A stretch of DNA of 34,256 bases, taken from Tissierellia bacterium. GTDB taxonomy: Bacteria; Bacillota; Clostridia; Tissierellales; Tissierellaceae. The position numbers and the translations under genes were made by a program. The notes beneath the pieces are model-generated. The model worked only from the letters and a program-made list of their open reading frames with translations. It was not told the origin of the DNA and searched no databases. Within the stretch, counting starts at the first letter, position 1. Each line of letters begins with the position of its first letter. The stretch covers positions 1-34,256 of the forward strand of contig JAAYHU010000012.1 in the NCBI GenBank assembly GCA_012735245.1, given 5' to 3'. Positions 8,587 to 15,429 of this stretch are shown one piece after another.

Positions 8587-9747
8587 ATGTTGTTAATTAA
8601 AAACGGCAAAATCTATACTATGGCTGGAGAAATAATAGAAAATGGTTCTATTCTTATTAAAGAGGGTAAGATAATAGAAGTGGGAAAAGATATTATTGCA
8701 CCATTGGACGCAGAAGTAGTAGATGTTGAAGGGAGGATGGTAACTCCTGGATTTATTGATGCTCACTGCCATTTAGGCTTGTGGGAGGAAGGTATTGGCT
8801 TTGAAGGCAGTGATGGAAATGAAGCAGTAGATCCAGTTACTCCTCATTTAAGGGCCATTGATGGTATAAATCCCATGGACATTTCTTTTCAAGAGGCCTA
8901 TGAAGGTGGGGTAACTACTGCTGTAACAGGCCCTGGTAGTGCCAATGTAATAGGGGGCAGCTTTGTAGCTATAAAGACCTATGGCAATAGGATAGACAAT
9001 ATGATAATCAAGTATCCAGTGGCCATGAAAGTTGCCTTTGGTGAAAATCCCAAAAGGGTATATAATGGTCAAAAGAAATCACCAATGACTAGGATGGCAA
9101 CGGCTGCTATTTTAAGAGAGACCCTATACAAGGCCAAAACCTATATGGAAAAAAAGGAAAGGGCAGAAGATCCTTCAAAAATGCCTGATTATGATATAAA
9201 AATGGAAGCCTTAATTCCAGTACTGAAAAGGGAAATTCCTTTAAAGGCCCATGCTCACAGGGCAGATGATATATTTACAGCCCTTAGGATTGCTAAGGAA
9301 TTTGATGTAGACATTACCTTAGACCATTGTACAGAAGGACATTTAATAGCAGATGAGTTGGCCAAGGAAGGAAAACCTGCTATAGTTGGGCCAACCTTTG
9401 GAAATAGGTCAAAATTTGAATTAAAAAATAAGTCCTTTGATACTCCAAGGATTTTAATAGAAGCAGGAATAAAAGTAGCCATTACTACAGATTCACCAGT
9501 AATACCACTACAACACCTATCCCTATGTGCAGGCCTAGCCCATAATGCAGGCCTAGATGAAATTGAAGCCTTAAAGACGATAACAATTAATCCAGCAGAA
9601 ATAGTAGGTCTTTCCCACAGAATAGGCAGCATCGAGGCAGGCAAGGATGCAGATATCGTAGTCTTCGATGGCAATCCAATCAAGGATTTAGACTGCAAGA
9701 CTTATATGACCATCATTGATGGAAAGGTAGTTTATAAAAGAGCATAA
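8587..9747 (+). CDS. Metal-dependent amidohydrolase (imidazolonepropionase-like)
   Basis: 386-residue cytosolic hydrolase of the amidohydrolase superfamily. A small beta-sandwich (~1-50, LLIKNGKIYTMAGEIIENGSILI) leads into the TIM barrel; VTPGFIDAHCH places the first metal-binding histidines at 60 and 62; later candidates are KAHAHRADD (~219-224), LDHCTEGH (~245-252) and the catalytic aspartate in TTDSP (~297-300). The ending GSIEAGKDADIVVFDGNP is typical of COG1228-type enzymes. Substrate is unknown: no histidine-degradation or pyrimidine genes are nearby, so hutI or dihydroorotase is not supported. ATG 8587 follows AAAGGGGG. It is a monocistronic gene with its own promoter; a palindromic repeat element follows it. 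Confidence 0.85.
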   Translation: MLLIKNGKIYTMAGEIIENGSILIKEGKIIEVGKDIIAPLDAEVVDVEGRMVTPGFIDAHCHLGLWEEGIGFEGSDGNEAVDPVTPHLRAIDGINPMDISFQEAYEGGVTTAVTGPGSANVIGGSFVAIKTYGNRIDNMIIKYPVAMKVAFGENPKRVYNGQKKSPMTRMATAAILRETLYKAKTYMEKKERAEDPSKMPDYDIKMEALIPVLKREIPLKAHAHRADDIFTALRIAKEFDVDITLDHCTEGHLIADELAKEGKPAIVGPTFGNRSKFELKNKSFDTPRILIEAGIKVAITTDSPVIPLQHLSLCAGLAHNAGLDEIEALKTITINPAEIVGLSHRIGSIEAGKDADIVVFDGNPIKDLDCKTYMTIIDGKVVYKRA

Positions 9748-9925
9748 ACAATTGACAGTGGATAATGGAAAATTGACAATTGCTAAGGTCAAGGGTGGTG
9801 TTTCCAGATTCTTTGCCTTGCTTAAGTTGATAGTCTTTGGCAGTCTGAATGTTAGAGAATTAATATGACCTTAAAGCTTACATTTATATTGTCAATTGTC
9901 AATTCTCAATTGTCAATTGACTAAT
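9748..9925 (+). repeat. Long imperfect palindromic intergenic element (MITE-like)
   Basis: The ends consist of TTGACAATTG-type units: AATTGACAATTG (9771-9782) pairs perfectly with CAATTGTCAATT (9893-9904), with further copies at 9749-9757 and 9906-9919. An inner pair TAAGGTCA (9784-9791) / TGACCTTA (9866-9873) continues the symmetry. No open frame lies inside. The same unit occurs in the repeat before prfB (4981-5050). The size, the palindromic ends and the intergenic position are MITE-like, but no target-site duplication is evident. Confidence 0.5.
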
Positions 9926-9937
9926 GGGGGTGTTTAA

Positions 9938-11059
9938 ATGAAATTAGGGTTCATAGTAAATCCCATTGCTGGTATGGGGGGGAGAGTAGGTTTAAAGGGG
10001 ACAGATGGGCCAGAGATTTTAGAAAAGGCCCTAAGCCTAGGTGCTGTACCAGAATCTCCCAACAAGGCTAAAAAGGCCCTAGAAGTTCTACTTCCCATTA
10101 AGGATAAGATAGAAATCTATACCTATCCAGATAATATGGGGGAAGAAGAGGCCAAAGCCTTAGGATTTAATCCAATCGTTTTAGGAGAAAGGAAGGAAAG
10201 TTACGAAGCAGGAGATACTGAAAAAGCTGCCAAGGAAATGGTAGACTTAGGGGTAGACTTGATACTATTTGCTGGTGGCGATGGTACAGCAAGAAACATT
10301 TATTCTGCCATTGGTACATCAGTCCCTGTTATCGGCATACCTGCAGGGGTAAAAATCCACTCAGGGGTTTATGCCAATCATCCAAGGGCAGCAGGAGAAA
10401 TAGCCTTACAATTTCTTAAAGGAGAAGAAATGGAAATCATAGAAGCTGAAGTAATGGATATAGATGAGGAAGCCTTTAGGGAAGGTGTAGTTACAGCTAG
10501 GTTATATGGCTATATGAAGATACCCTTAGAGCCAGAACTGGTTCAAACTACCAAAGCAGGCGGGGGGCCTGGCTCTGAAGAAGAAGCCTTAATGGGAATT
10601 GCAGAAAGGATTATAGAAGAAATGGAAGAAAATCCAGATACCTTCTTCATCATAGGTTCTGGAACATCTACTAGACCCATTATGGAAGCCTTAGGCTTAC
10701 CCAATACCCTCTTAGGTATAGATATAGTGAAAAACAAAAAATTGGTAGCTTCCGATGTAAATGAAAGGGAAATACTAGATATTATAGACGGCCATAAGGC
10801 CATAATAGTAGTTACTGTTATAGGTGGCCAAGGATATATATTTGGCCGTGGAAACCAACAGATTAGCGGTGAAGTTATCAAAAAAGTTGGAAAAGAAAAT
10901 ATCCGGATTATAGCCACAAAGAATAAGCTCCTTTCTCTAGAGGGCAGGCCACTTTTAGTGGATACAGGAGATGACGAAGTAAATAGGATGTTCAACGGAT
11001 ATATGAAGGTAATAAATACCTATTACTCTGAATCCATTGAAAGGGTCCAAGGTTTATAA
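9938..11059 (+). CDS. ATP-NAD kinase family protein (COG3199 type)
   Basis: 373 residues. It opens with MKLGFIVNPIAGMGGRVGLKGTDG, a signature of the AcoX/COG3199 branch of NAD kinase-like proteins, and has the nucleotide-binding GGDGTARN at ~113-120 followed by GIPAGVKIHSGVYA. Classical NAD kinases (NadK, ~260-300 residues) phosphorylate NAD to NADP; members of this longer branch are often of unproven substrate. The C-terminal half (IIGSGTSTRPIMEALGLPNTLLGIDIV; VIGGQGYIFGRGNQQIS) is typical of the same branch. ATG 9938 follows GGGGGTG. The nearest neighbours give no pathway: a repeat separates it from the amidohydrolase and a riboswitch follows, so it appears to be a single-gene unit. Confidence 0.85.
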   Translation: MKLGFIVNPIAGMGGRVGLKGTDGPEILEKALSLGAVPESPNKAKKALEVLLPIKDKIEIYTYPDNMGEEEAKALGFNPIVLGERKESYEAGDTEKAAKEMVDLGVDLILFAGGDGTARNIYSAIGTSVPVIGIPAGVKIHSGVYANHPRAAGEIALQFLKGEEMEIIEAEVMDIDEEAFREGVVTARLYGYMKIPLEPELVQTTKAGGGPGSEEEALMGIAERIIEEMEENPDTFFIIGSGTSTRPIMEALGLPNTLLGIDIVKNKKLVASDVNEREILDIIDGHKAIIVVTVIGGQGYIFGRGNQQISGEVIKKVGKENIRIIATKNKLLSLEGRPLLVDTGDDEVNRMFNGYMKVINTYYSESIERVQGL

Positions 11060-11086
11060 ATCTAAGAATAAAAATTTGTAAAGGTC

Positions 11087-11115
11087 TTGACAATTTTCAG
11101 ACTTATGTCTATAAT
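11087..11115 (+). promoter_or_regulatory. Consensus sigma-A promoter of the ribU transcript
   Basis: Perfect TTGACA (11087-11092), 17-base spacer, perfect TATAAT (11110-11115), positioned so that transcription starts just before the FMN riboswitch. A short AGAC...GTCT dyad lies within the spacer. Confidence 0.92.
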
Positions 11116-11121
11116 GTGGGT

Positions 11122-11238
11122 GATATCTTCAGGGGTAGGTGAAAGTCCTCACCGGCGGTATAGCCCGCGAGCCGAGCAATCGGTTGACTTGGTGAAATTC
11201 CAAGGCCGACAGTTAAAGTCTGGATGGAAGAAGATGTT
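11122..11238 (+). ncRNA. FMN riboswitch (RFN element)
   Basis: Contains the strongly conserved RFN blocks: ATCTTCAGGGG at 11125, GTGAAAGTCCTCACCGGCGG, AGCCCGCGAGC, GGTGAAATTCC, GGCCGACAGT and AGTCTGGATGG, closed by GAAGAT at 11230-11235, which pairs with ATCTTC (11125-11130) as helix P1. FMN binding is expected to stop transcription of the riboflavin transporter gene downstream through the terminator at 11265. Confidence 0.97.
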
Positions 11239-11264
11239 TAGGCCTATTTGTGCAGTCTAACATT

Positions 11265-11293
11265 ACCCCGAAGAGTATTCTTCGGGGTTTTTA
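11265..11293 (+). terminator. Riboswitch-controlled attenuator terminator
   Basis: Stem CCCCGAAGA (11266-11274) with TCTTCGGGG (11279-11287), loop GTAT, then TTTTT. It lies 27 bases after riboswitch helix P1. Its 5' arm can also pair with TCTTC-a-GGGG at the 5' edge of the riboswitch (11126-11135), giving a plausible anti-terminator alternative. Confidence 0.93.
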
Positions 11294-11337
11294 TTACCTT
11301 AGTTGACAAAGTCAGTGGCTGATAGGTCAAAGGTAAT
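11293..11337 (+). repeat. Second hairpin between attenuator and ribU
   Basis: ATTACCT (11293-11299) plus TTGAC (11303-11307) pair with GTCAA (11326-11330) plus AGGTAAT (11331-11337), with a three-base bulge and an 18-base loop. No T-run follows. The function is not evident; it may be a remnant of the TTGAC-type repeats. Confidence 0.4.
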
Positions 11338-11411
11338 GTGAAATTCTTACTGCAGCAAATGACCTGACCCCAAAAAATCCCTGAAGAAATAAAAATTTTG
11401 GAGGGATTTAT

Positions 11412-12020
11412 GTGTACACTATCAGTAAGGAAACATGGAACACAAAGACCATGGTAAAGGTTTCTGTCTTAGGAGTGATTTCATTTATTCTAATGTTCTT
11501 TGATTTCCCATTGCCTTGGTTAGCTCCAACTTTTATGAAGATCGATATCAGCGATTTGCCATCTTTGATTGGAGCCTTTGCCATAGGACCAATGGCAGGA
11601 GTCATCGTTCAGTTTCTAAAAAATCTATTAAATGTCCTAATTGAAGGAACTACAACAGCAGGAGTAGGAGAATTGGCCAACTTTGTGGTAGGAGCAATTT
11701 TTGCATTTACAGCAGGAATCGTATACCATAGAAAGAAGACTTTCAATAGGGCAGTCATAGGCCTTATATTGGGTACTATAGCCATGACTATTGTTATTAC
11801 CTTAGCAAATTATTTCGTAATGTTTCCACTATATGCAAAACTAATGGGTTTAGAAATGCAGGTATTTATCGACATGGGTAAGGCCATAAATAAAAATATA
11901 ACAGATTTAAGGTCTTTAATGTTGCTGTCAGTGGTACCCTTTAATCTGTTAAAAGGAATACTTGAAACAGCCATAACCCTTTTAATATATAAAAGAGTAT
12001 CGCCGATACTTAAAAAATAA
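11412..12020 (+). CDS. ribU: Riboflavin ECF transporter substrate-binding subunit RibU
   Basis: 202-residue integral membrane protein with about six hydrophobic segments. It is the S component that binds riboflavin and works with the shared EcfA-EcfA'-EcfT module encoded elsewhere. Family signs: an N-terminal first helix with VSVLGVISFILMFFDFPLPWLAPTFMKIDISDLPSLIGAFAIGP, the usual RibU 'D.SD.P.L...F..GP' pattern, and KNLLNVLIEGTTTAGVGELANF. The FMN riboswitch directly upstream confirms the vitamin. The start is GTG 11412, seven bases after GGAGGG (11400-11405); the overlapping ATG at 11410 is out of frame. The leader between the attenuator and the gene is unusually long (~120 bases). Confidence 0.94.
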   Translation: MYTISKETWNTKTMVKVSVLGVISFILMFFDFPLPWLAPTFMKIDISDLPSLIGAFAIGPMAGVIVQFLKNLLNVLIEGTTTAGVGELANFVVGAIFAFTAGIVYHRKKTFNRAVIGLILGTIAMTIVITLANYFVMFPLYAKLMGLEMQVFIDMGKAINKNITDLRSLMLLSVVPFNLLKGILETAITLLIYKRVSPILKK

Positions 12021-12051
12021 AAAAATCTCTAGGAGTTTCCTAGAGATTTTT
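12021..12051. terminator. Bidirectional terminator between ribU and the YbjN-like gene
   Basis: A 14-bp perfect stem, AAAAATCTCTAGGA (12021-12034) with TCCTAGAGATTTTT (12038-12051), loop GTT. A-run on one side and T-run on the other serve the two convergent genes. Confidence 0.92.
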
Positions 12052-12055
12052 CTAT

Positions 12056-12484
12056 CTATGACCATACTAGTCTCATTATTTGTGGATAATGGTTGTTGGC
12101 TATAATATTGTAGCCAGCAGTAATTAAATTGACAAAAAAATTAGCGTCAAACTCTTCATTTGGTACCATATATGTAATTCTAGCCATAATAGCGTCGCCT
12201 TCATCTAAATAATACTTAATCATAAGGCCTTCTTTATTTATGTCATTCATCAGATCTAACATCTGCTGCTTTTTCCCTGGATTACCTAGGTGGCCTAGAA
12301 AATAATGGATAGAATTATATATACGATCGTCTAAGGCAGTTGAGATTAAACACCTGTCATTTTTTATATTTTGTTCAGTTTGGAAAAGAATAAAATCCTT
12401 TTCTTCACTAACATTAAAGATGCGGTACAGGTCTACATCCTTTAATGCTTTTATTAGTTTGTCTTTTTTCATCTGATAACTCAT
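12056..12484 (-). CDS. YbjN-like / type III secretion chaperone-fold protein of unknown role
   Basis: 142 residues, soluble, with no signal peptide or metal motif. The pattern of an N-terminal helix, central strands (RCLISTALDDRIYNSIHYFLGHL) and a C-terminal segment (LDEGDAIMARITYMV then FFVNLITAGYNIIANNHYPQIMRLVW) resembles the YbjN / bacterial sensory transduction regulator family, whose members share a secretion-chaperone-like fold. No biochemical activity can be inferred. The start ATG (complement 12484-12482) is preceded by GGAGG eight bases away. It is transcribed divergently from the tsa operon from a clear promoter at 12527-12555. I recognise the fold only weakly, so treat the family name as tentative. 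Confidence 0.65.
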   Translation of the reverse strand: MSYQMKKDKLIKALKDVDLYRIFNVSEEKDFILFQTEQNIKNDRCLISTALDDRIYNSIHYFLGHLGNPGKKQQMLDLMNDINKEGLMIKYYLDEGDAIMARITYMVPNEEFDANFFVNLITAGYNIIANNHYPQIMRLVWS

Positions 12485-12526
12485 AGCATTTCCTCCAATG
12501 TTTGTATATTTTTTATCTATATATCA

Positions 12527-12555
12527 ATTATATATTAAGGATAGAGTCGATTCAA
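12527..12555 (-). promoter_or_regulatory. Promoter of the YbjN-like gene
   Basis: On the minus strand: TTGAAT (12555-12550), 17 bases, perfect TATAAT (12532-12527). It is back to back with the tsaE promoter, 26 bases away. Confidence 0.8.
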
Positions 12556-12581
12556 TGAATTAAGGGTAAAAGATAAAAAAA

Positions 12582-12610
12582 TTAACAATTTTTACATCCT
12601 GTGATATAAT
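12582..12610 (+). promoter_or_regulatory. Promoter of the tsaE-tsaB-rimI-tsaD operon
   Basis: TTAACA (12582-12587), 17 bases, TATAAT (12605-12610), with an extended -10 TGA immediately before it. About 30 bases before the tsaE start codon. Confidence 0.85.
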
Positions 12611-12639
12611 ATTTATTTAACAATATAGAGGAAAGGTTG

Positions 12640-13104
12640 ATGTTTTTGGAGATAAGATTAAATAATTTAGAAGAAACTGAGGAATTTGGGATAAAATTGG
12701 GGAAAATATTAAAAAGCGGTGATATTGTATGCCTAAACGGTGATTTAGGAGCAGGCAAAACCACTTTGACTAAGTCCATATGCCTGGGCCTTGGCGTTGA
12801 GGAATATATAACTAGCCCAACCTTTACCTTGATAAATCAATATAAGGGTAGGGTTCCAGTTTATCATTTTGATGTATATAGGTTGGAAAATGTTGATGAA
12901 CTGTATGATTTAGGCTTTGACGAGTATTTTTATGGCAATGGAGTATGTATTATTGAATGGGCTGAAAGAATCGAAAAACTACTGCCCAGGGAAAGACTTG
13001 TACTGGACATAAAAAGGGGTAAAGATATGGATGAAAGGGTAATAAATATTACAGCCCATGGAGATAGATATATAGAATTACTTAAGGAGTTGGAGGAAAA
13101 TTGA
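12640..13104 (+). CDS. tsaE: t6A synthesis ATPase TsaE
   Basis: 154-residue P-loop ATPase that works with TsaB and TsaD to transfer threonylcarbamoyl to A37 of ANN-decoding tRNAs. Visible: Walker A GDLGAGKTTLTKSI (~34-47), the family motif SPTFTLINQY (~61-70), HFDVYRLENVDELYDLGFDEY and IIEWAER. ATG 12640 is chosen over an adjacent in-frame TTG at 12637 because it is better spaced from AGAGGAAAGG (12627-12636). First gene of the operon; its stop overlaps the tsaB start (TTGA, 13101-13104), so translation is coupled. Confidence 0.95.
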   Translation: MFLEIRLNNLEETEEFGIKLGKILKSGDIVCLNGDLGAGKTTLTKSICLGLGVEEYITSPTFTLINQYKGRVPVYHFDVYRLENVDELYDLGFDEYFYGNGVCIIEWAERIEKLLPRERLVLDIKRGKDMDERVINITAHGDRYIELLKELEEN

Positions 13105-13799
13105 AAGTATTAGCTTTAGATACATCTACTATGATTGCGTCCTGTGCCGTACTAGAAGAAGATCAGGTATTAGGTGAATATTCCTTAAATCAGAGCAAAA
13201 CCCATTCGGAGAACTTAGTTCCAATGGTTAAGGAAGTATTAGACAACCTAGGTTTAAAAATCGAAGAAATAGATATTTACGGGGTGGCAGTAGGTCCAGG
13301 CTCCTTTACAGGCTTGAGAATAGGAGTTGCCACTGTAAAGGCCTTTGCCCATATATTTAATAAACCAGTAATAGGCATATCCACCTTAGAGGCTCTTGCA
13401 TATAATTTACCCTATAATGAGACTATAGTTCCTATGATTGATGCAAGGCGAGATAGGGTTTACACAGGCATTTATACCTGGTACAATGATACAACTAAAA
13501 CAATAATGGAGCCTACAGTCTTAGACATAAATGAGCTTTTAGATATGCTTGAAGCCTATGATGAAGTAGTGGTAAATGGCAATGGTTCTACACTTCACAG
13601 GGAAACAATAAAAAGTAGGCTAAAAGATAAAGTAAGATTTTCCACCATGGGGAATAATTTTTGTAGGGCCCTAAGTGTTGCTGAACTGACTTTAAAGAAA
13701 TATAGAGATGGTTATGCAGATAATTTCTATAGCTTAGTACCAGAATACCTAAGAGAGTCCCAGGCCCAAAGAGACCTAAAAAAGAAGGAGCAGAGATAA
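13101..13799 (+). CDS. tsaB: t6A synthesis scaffold TsaB
   Basis: 232 residues, ASKHA-fold partner that dimerises with TsaD and recruits TsaE. Family signs: N-terminal VLALDTSTMIASCAVLE, then VAVGPGSFTGLRIGVATVKAFA (~63-84) and GISTLEALA; MIDARRDRVYTG follows at ~116-127. Length is normal. The start is a TTG overlapping the tsaE stop by four bases, with TGGAGG a few bases upstream. The C-terminal region is shorter on motifs, as usual for TsaB, which lacks the metal site of TsaD. Confidence 0.95.
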   Translation: MKVLALDTSTMIASCAVLEEDQVLGEYSLNQSKTHSENLVPMVKEVLDNLGLKIEEIDIYGVAVGPGSFTGLRIGVATVKAFAHIFNKPVIGISTLEALAYNLPYNETIVPMIDARRDRVYTGIYTWYNDTTKTIMEPTVLDINELLDMLEAYDEVVVNGNGSTLHRETIKSRLKDKVRFSTMGNNFCRALSVAELTLKKYRDGYADNFYSLVPEYLRESQAQRDLKKKEQR

Positions 13800-13800
13800 G

Positions 13801-14259
13801 ATGGAAATCACCATTCGGAGGATGGACATAGAAGATTTAGATAGGATAATGGAAATAGAAATAGAATCTTTCACTACCCCCTGGCCCAGGAATTCCTTTT
13901 TGCTTGAAATCACTAAGAACCAATTAGCCCGATATATAGTAGCTGAAATTGACGGCCTAGTAGTAGGCTATGGGGGGATTTGGCTCATAATAGATGAAGG
14001 CCATATTACCAATATTGCTGTTGATAAAAGATATAGGGGCCTAGGAGTAGGTAAAAGGATAATTGAAGGTCTCATTGAATTATGTAAAGATAGCGGCATT
14101 ACTGCCATGACCTTAGAAGTTCGGAAATCAAATATAATCGCACAAAACCTATATAGGAGATATGGCTTTGTAGAATCAGGCCTTAGGCCAAATTATTATG
14201 CAGATGACAATGAAGATGCCATAATAATGTGGAAAAAAATTGAAAATAGAGGTGATTAA
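13801..14259 (+). CDS. rimI: Ribosomal protein S18 alanine N-acetyltransferase RimI
   Basis: 152-residue GNAT acetyltransferase. The order of motifs is typical: MDIEDLDRIMEIEIESFTTPWPRNSFLLEI near the N-terminus (the 'F..PW....F' signature of RimI), GHITNIAVDKRYRGLGVGKRIIEGL (~72-96, acetyl-CoA pyrophosphate loop RGLGVGK), then TLEVRKSNIIAQNLYRRYGFVESGLRPNYY. RimI acetylates the N-terminal alanine of S18 in E. coli; in Firmicutes it is commonly embedded in the tsa operon. ATG 13801 lies one base after the tsaB stop, with AAGGAG upstream; tsaD starts immediately after its own stop. Confidence 0.93.
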   Translation: MEITIRRMDIEDLDRIMEIEIESFTTPWPRNSFLLEITKNQLARYIVAEIDGLVVGYGGIWLIIDEGHITNIAVDKRYRGLGVGKRIIEGLIELCKDSGITAMTLEVRKSNIIAQNLYRRYGFVESGLRPNYYADDNEDAIIMWKKIENRGD

Positions 14260-15264
14260 ATGCTTACCCTTGCAATAGAGACTTCCTGTGATGAAACCTC
14301 TGCTGCTGTAATAAAGGATGGGCGTGAAGTTTTATCCAATATCATATCTTCACAAATAGATATCCACAGAAAGTTTGGAGGCGTAGTACCAGAAGTTGCA
14401 TCTAGGAAACATATAGAAACCATCAATCAAATAGTCCAAGAGGCTTTAGATTCAGCCAATGTGACTTTCAAGGATATAGATTTAATAGGGGTTACCCAGG
14501 GTCCTGGCTTAGTTGGGGCCCTTCTTATAGGCATATCTACAGCCAAGGCCCTTGCCTATGCCTTAGGCCTACCCCTAGTTGGAGTAAATCATATAGAAGG
14601 CCATGTATGTGCCAATTATATAGAGTTTAAGGACTTGGAACCTCCCTTTACCTGCCTCATAGTATCTGGAGGCCATACTTATTTAATTCAGGCCAATGGA
14701 TATACGGATTATGAAATAGTAGGCAGGACTAGGGATGATGCTGCAGGAGAAGCCTTCGATAAAGTTGCTAGGGCTTTGGGGCTTCCATATCCTGGAGGGC
14801 CTGTTATAGATAAATTAGCCCAAAATGGAAATAAAAAGGCCATAGACTTTCCAAGGGCAATGCTTGAAGCAGATTCCTATGATTTCAGCTTTAGTGGATT
14901 GAAAACTGCAGTATTAAACTATTTAAACCAGCAAAAACAAAAAGGTGAAGAAATCATAGTAGAAGACGTGGCTGCTTCTTTTCAACAGGCAGTCTTAGAT
15001 GTCCTTGTGGATAAGTCCTTTAGGCTGGCAAAGGAAAGGAAAATGGACAAAATAGTCTTAGCTGGAGGGGTGGCAGCCAACCAGGGTTTAAGGACTATGA
15101 TGGAGGAAAGGGGCAAAAAAGAAGGTATAAAAATATTTTATCCCTCTAGAATCCTATGTACCGATAATGCTGCCATGATAGGTTCTGCAGCTTATTTTAA
15201 TTATAGGGAAGGAAAGATAAGTGACCTTTACCTAAATGTGGAGCCAAATTTAGACTTAAGTTGA
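14260..15264 (+). CDS. tsaD: tRNA N6-threonylcarbamoyltransferase TsaD
   Basis: 334-residue ASKHA-fold enzyme that catalyses the last step of t6A37 formation. It begins [20 protein letters not shown], with the family signature, contains [14 protein letters not shown] (~78-91), metal ligands H111 and H115 in NHIEGH, the nucleotide-binding [11 protein letters not shown] and [25 protein letters not shown] segments, and the C-terminal [13 protein letters not shown] and DNAAMIGSA with a metal-binding aspartate. Length matches the family. ATG 14260 abuts the rimI stop with GAGGTG upstream. Last gene of the operon; a DnaA-box-rich gap follows. Confidence 0.97.
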   Translation: MLTLAIETSCDETSAAVIKDGREVLSNIISSQIDIHRKFGGVVPEVASRKHIETINQIVQEALDSANVTFKDIDLIGVTQGPGLVGALLIGISTAKALAYALGLPLVGVNHIEGHVCANYIEFKDLEPPFTCLIVSGGHTYLIQANGYTDYEIVGRTRDDAAGEAFDKVARALGLPYPGGPVIDKLAQNGNKKAIDFPRAMLEADSYDFSFSGLKTAVLNYLNQQKQKGEEIIVEDVAASFQQAVLDVLVDKSFRLAKERKMDKIVLAGGVAANQGLRTMMEERGKKEGIKIFYPSRILCTDNAAMIGSAAYFNYREGKISDLYLNVEPNLDLS

Positions 15265-15290
15265 TAATTTTTAACATTTTTTCCCACATA

Positions 15291-15420
15291 ATGTCCACAG
15301 AGTTAAGATATATTCCTTGGGATAACTCTGTGGATAATGTGGAAAATTTAAGAGATTATTAATATTATAGGCCTTGTACTGTGGATATGTTTGTGGGTAT
15401 TGTGTATAATTTGTGAATTA
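15291..15420. promoter_or_regulatory. Second cluster of DnaA-box-like 9-mers, with an inverted repeat
   Basis: Boxes read on the minus strand as TTATNCACA: TGTGGATAA (15329-15337, perfect), TGTGGAAAA directly abutting it (15338-15346, one change), TGTGGATAT (15380-15388, one change), TGTGTATAA (15401-15409, fits TTATNCACA), TGTGAATTA (15412-15420, one change); ATGTCCACA lies in the opposite sense at 15291-15299 (two changes). TCCACAGAGTTA (15294-15305) pairs perfectly with TAACTCTGTGGA (15323-15334), a 12-bp stem that lacks a T-run, so I see no standard terminator between these convergent genes. No origin genes are nearby. Confidence 0.6.
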
Positions 15421-15429
15421 TCTGTGGAA

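Noticed and set aside
11410-11412. ATG 11410 as the ribU start
   Set aside because: It is out of frame with the RibU protein; GTG 11412 is in frame and correctly spaced from GGAGGG.
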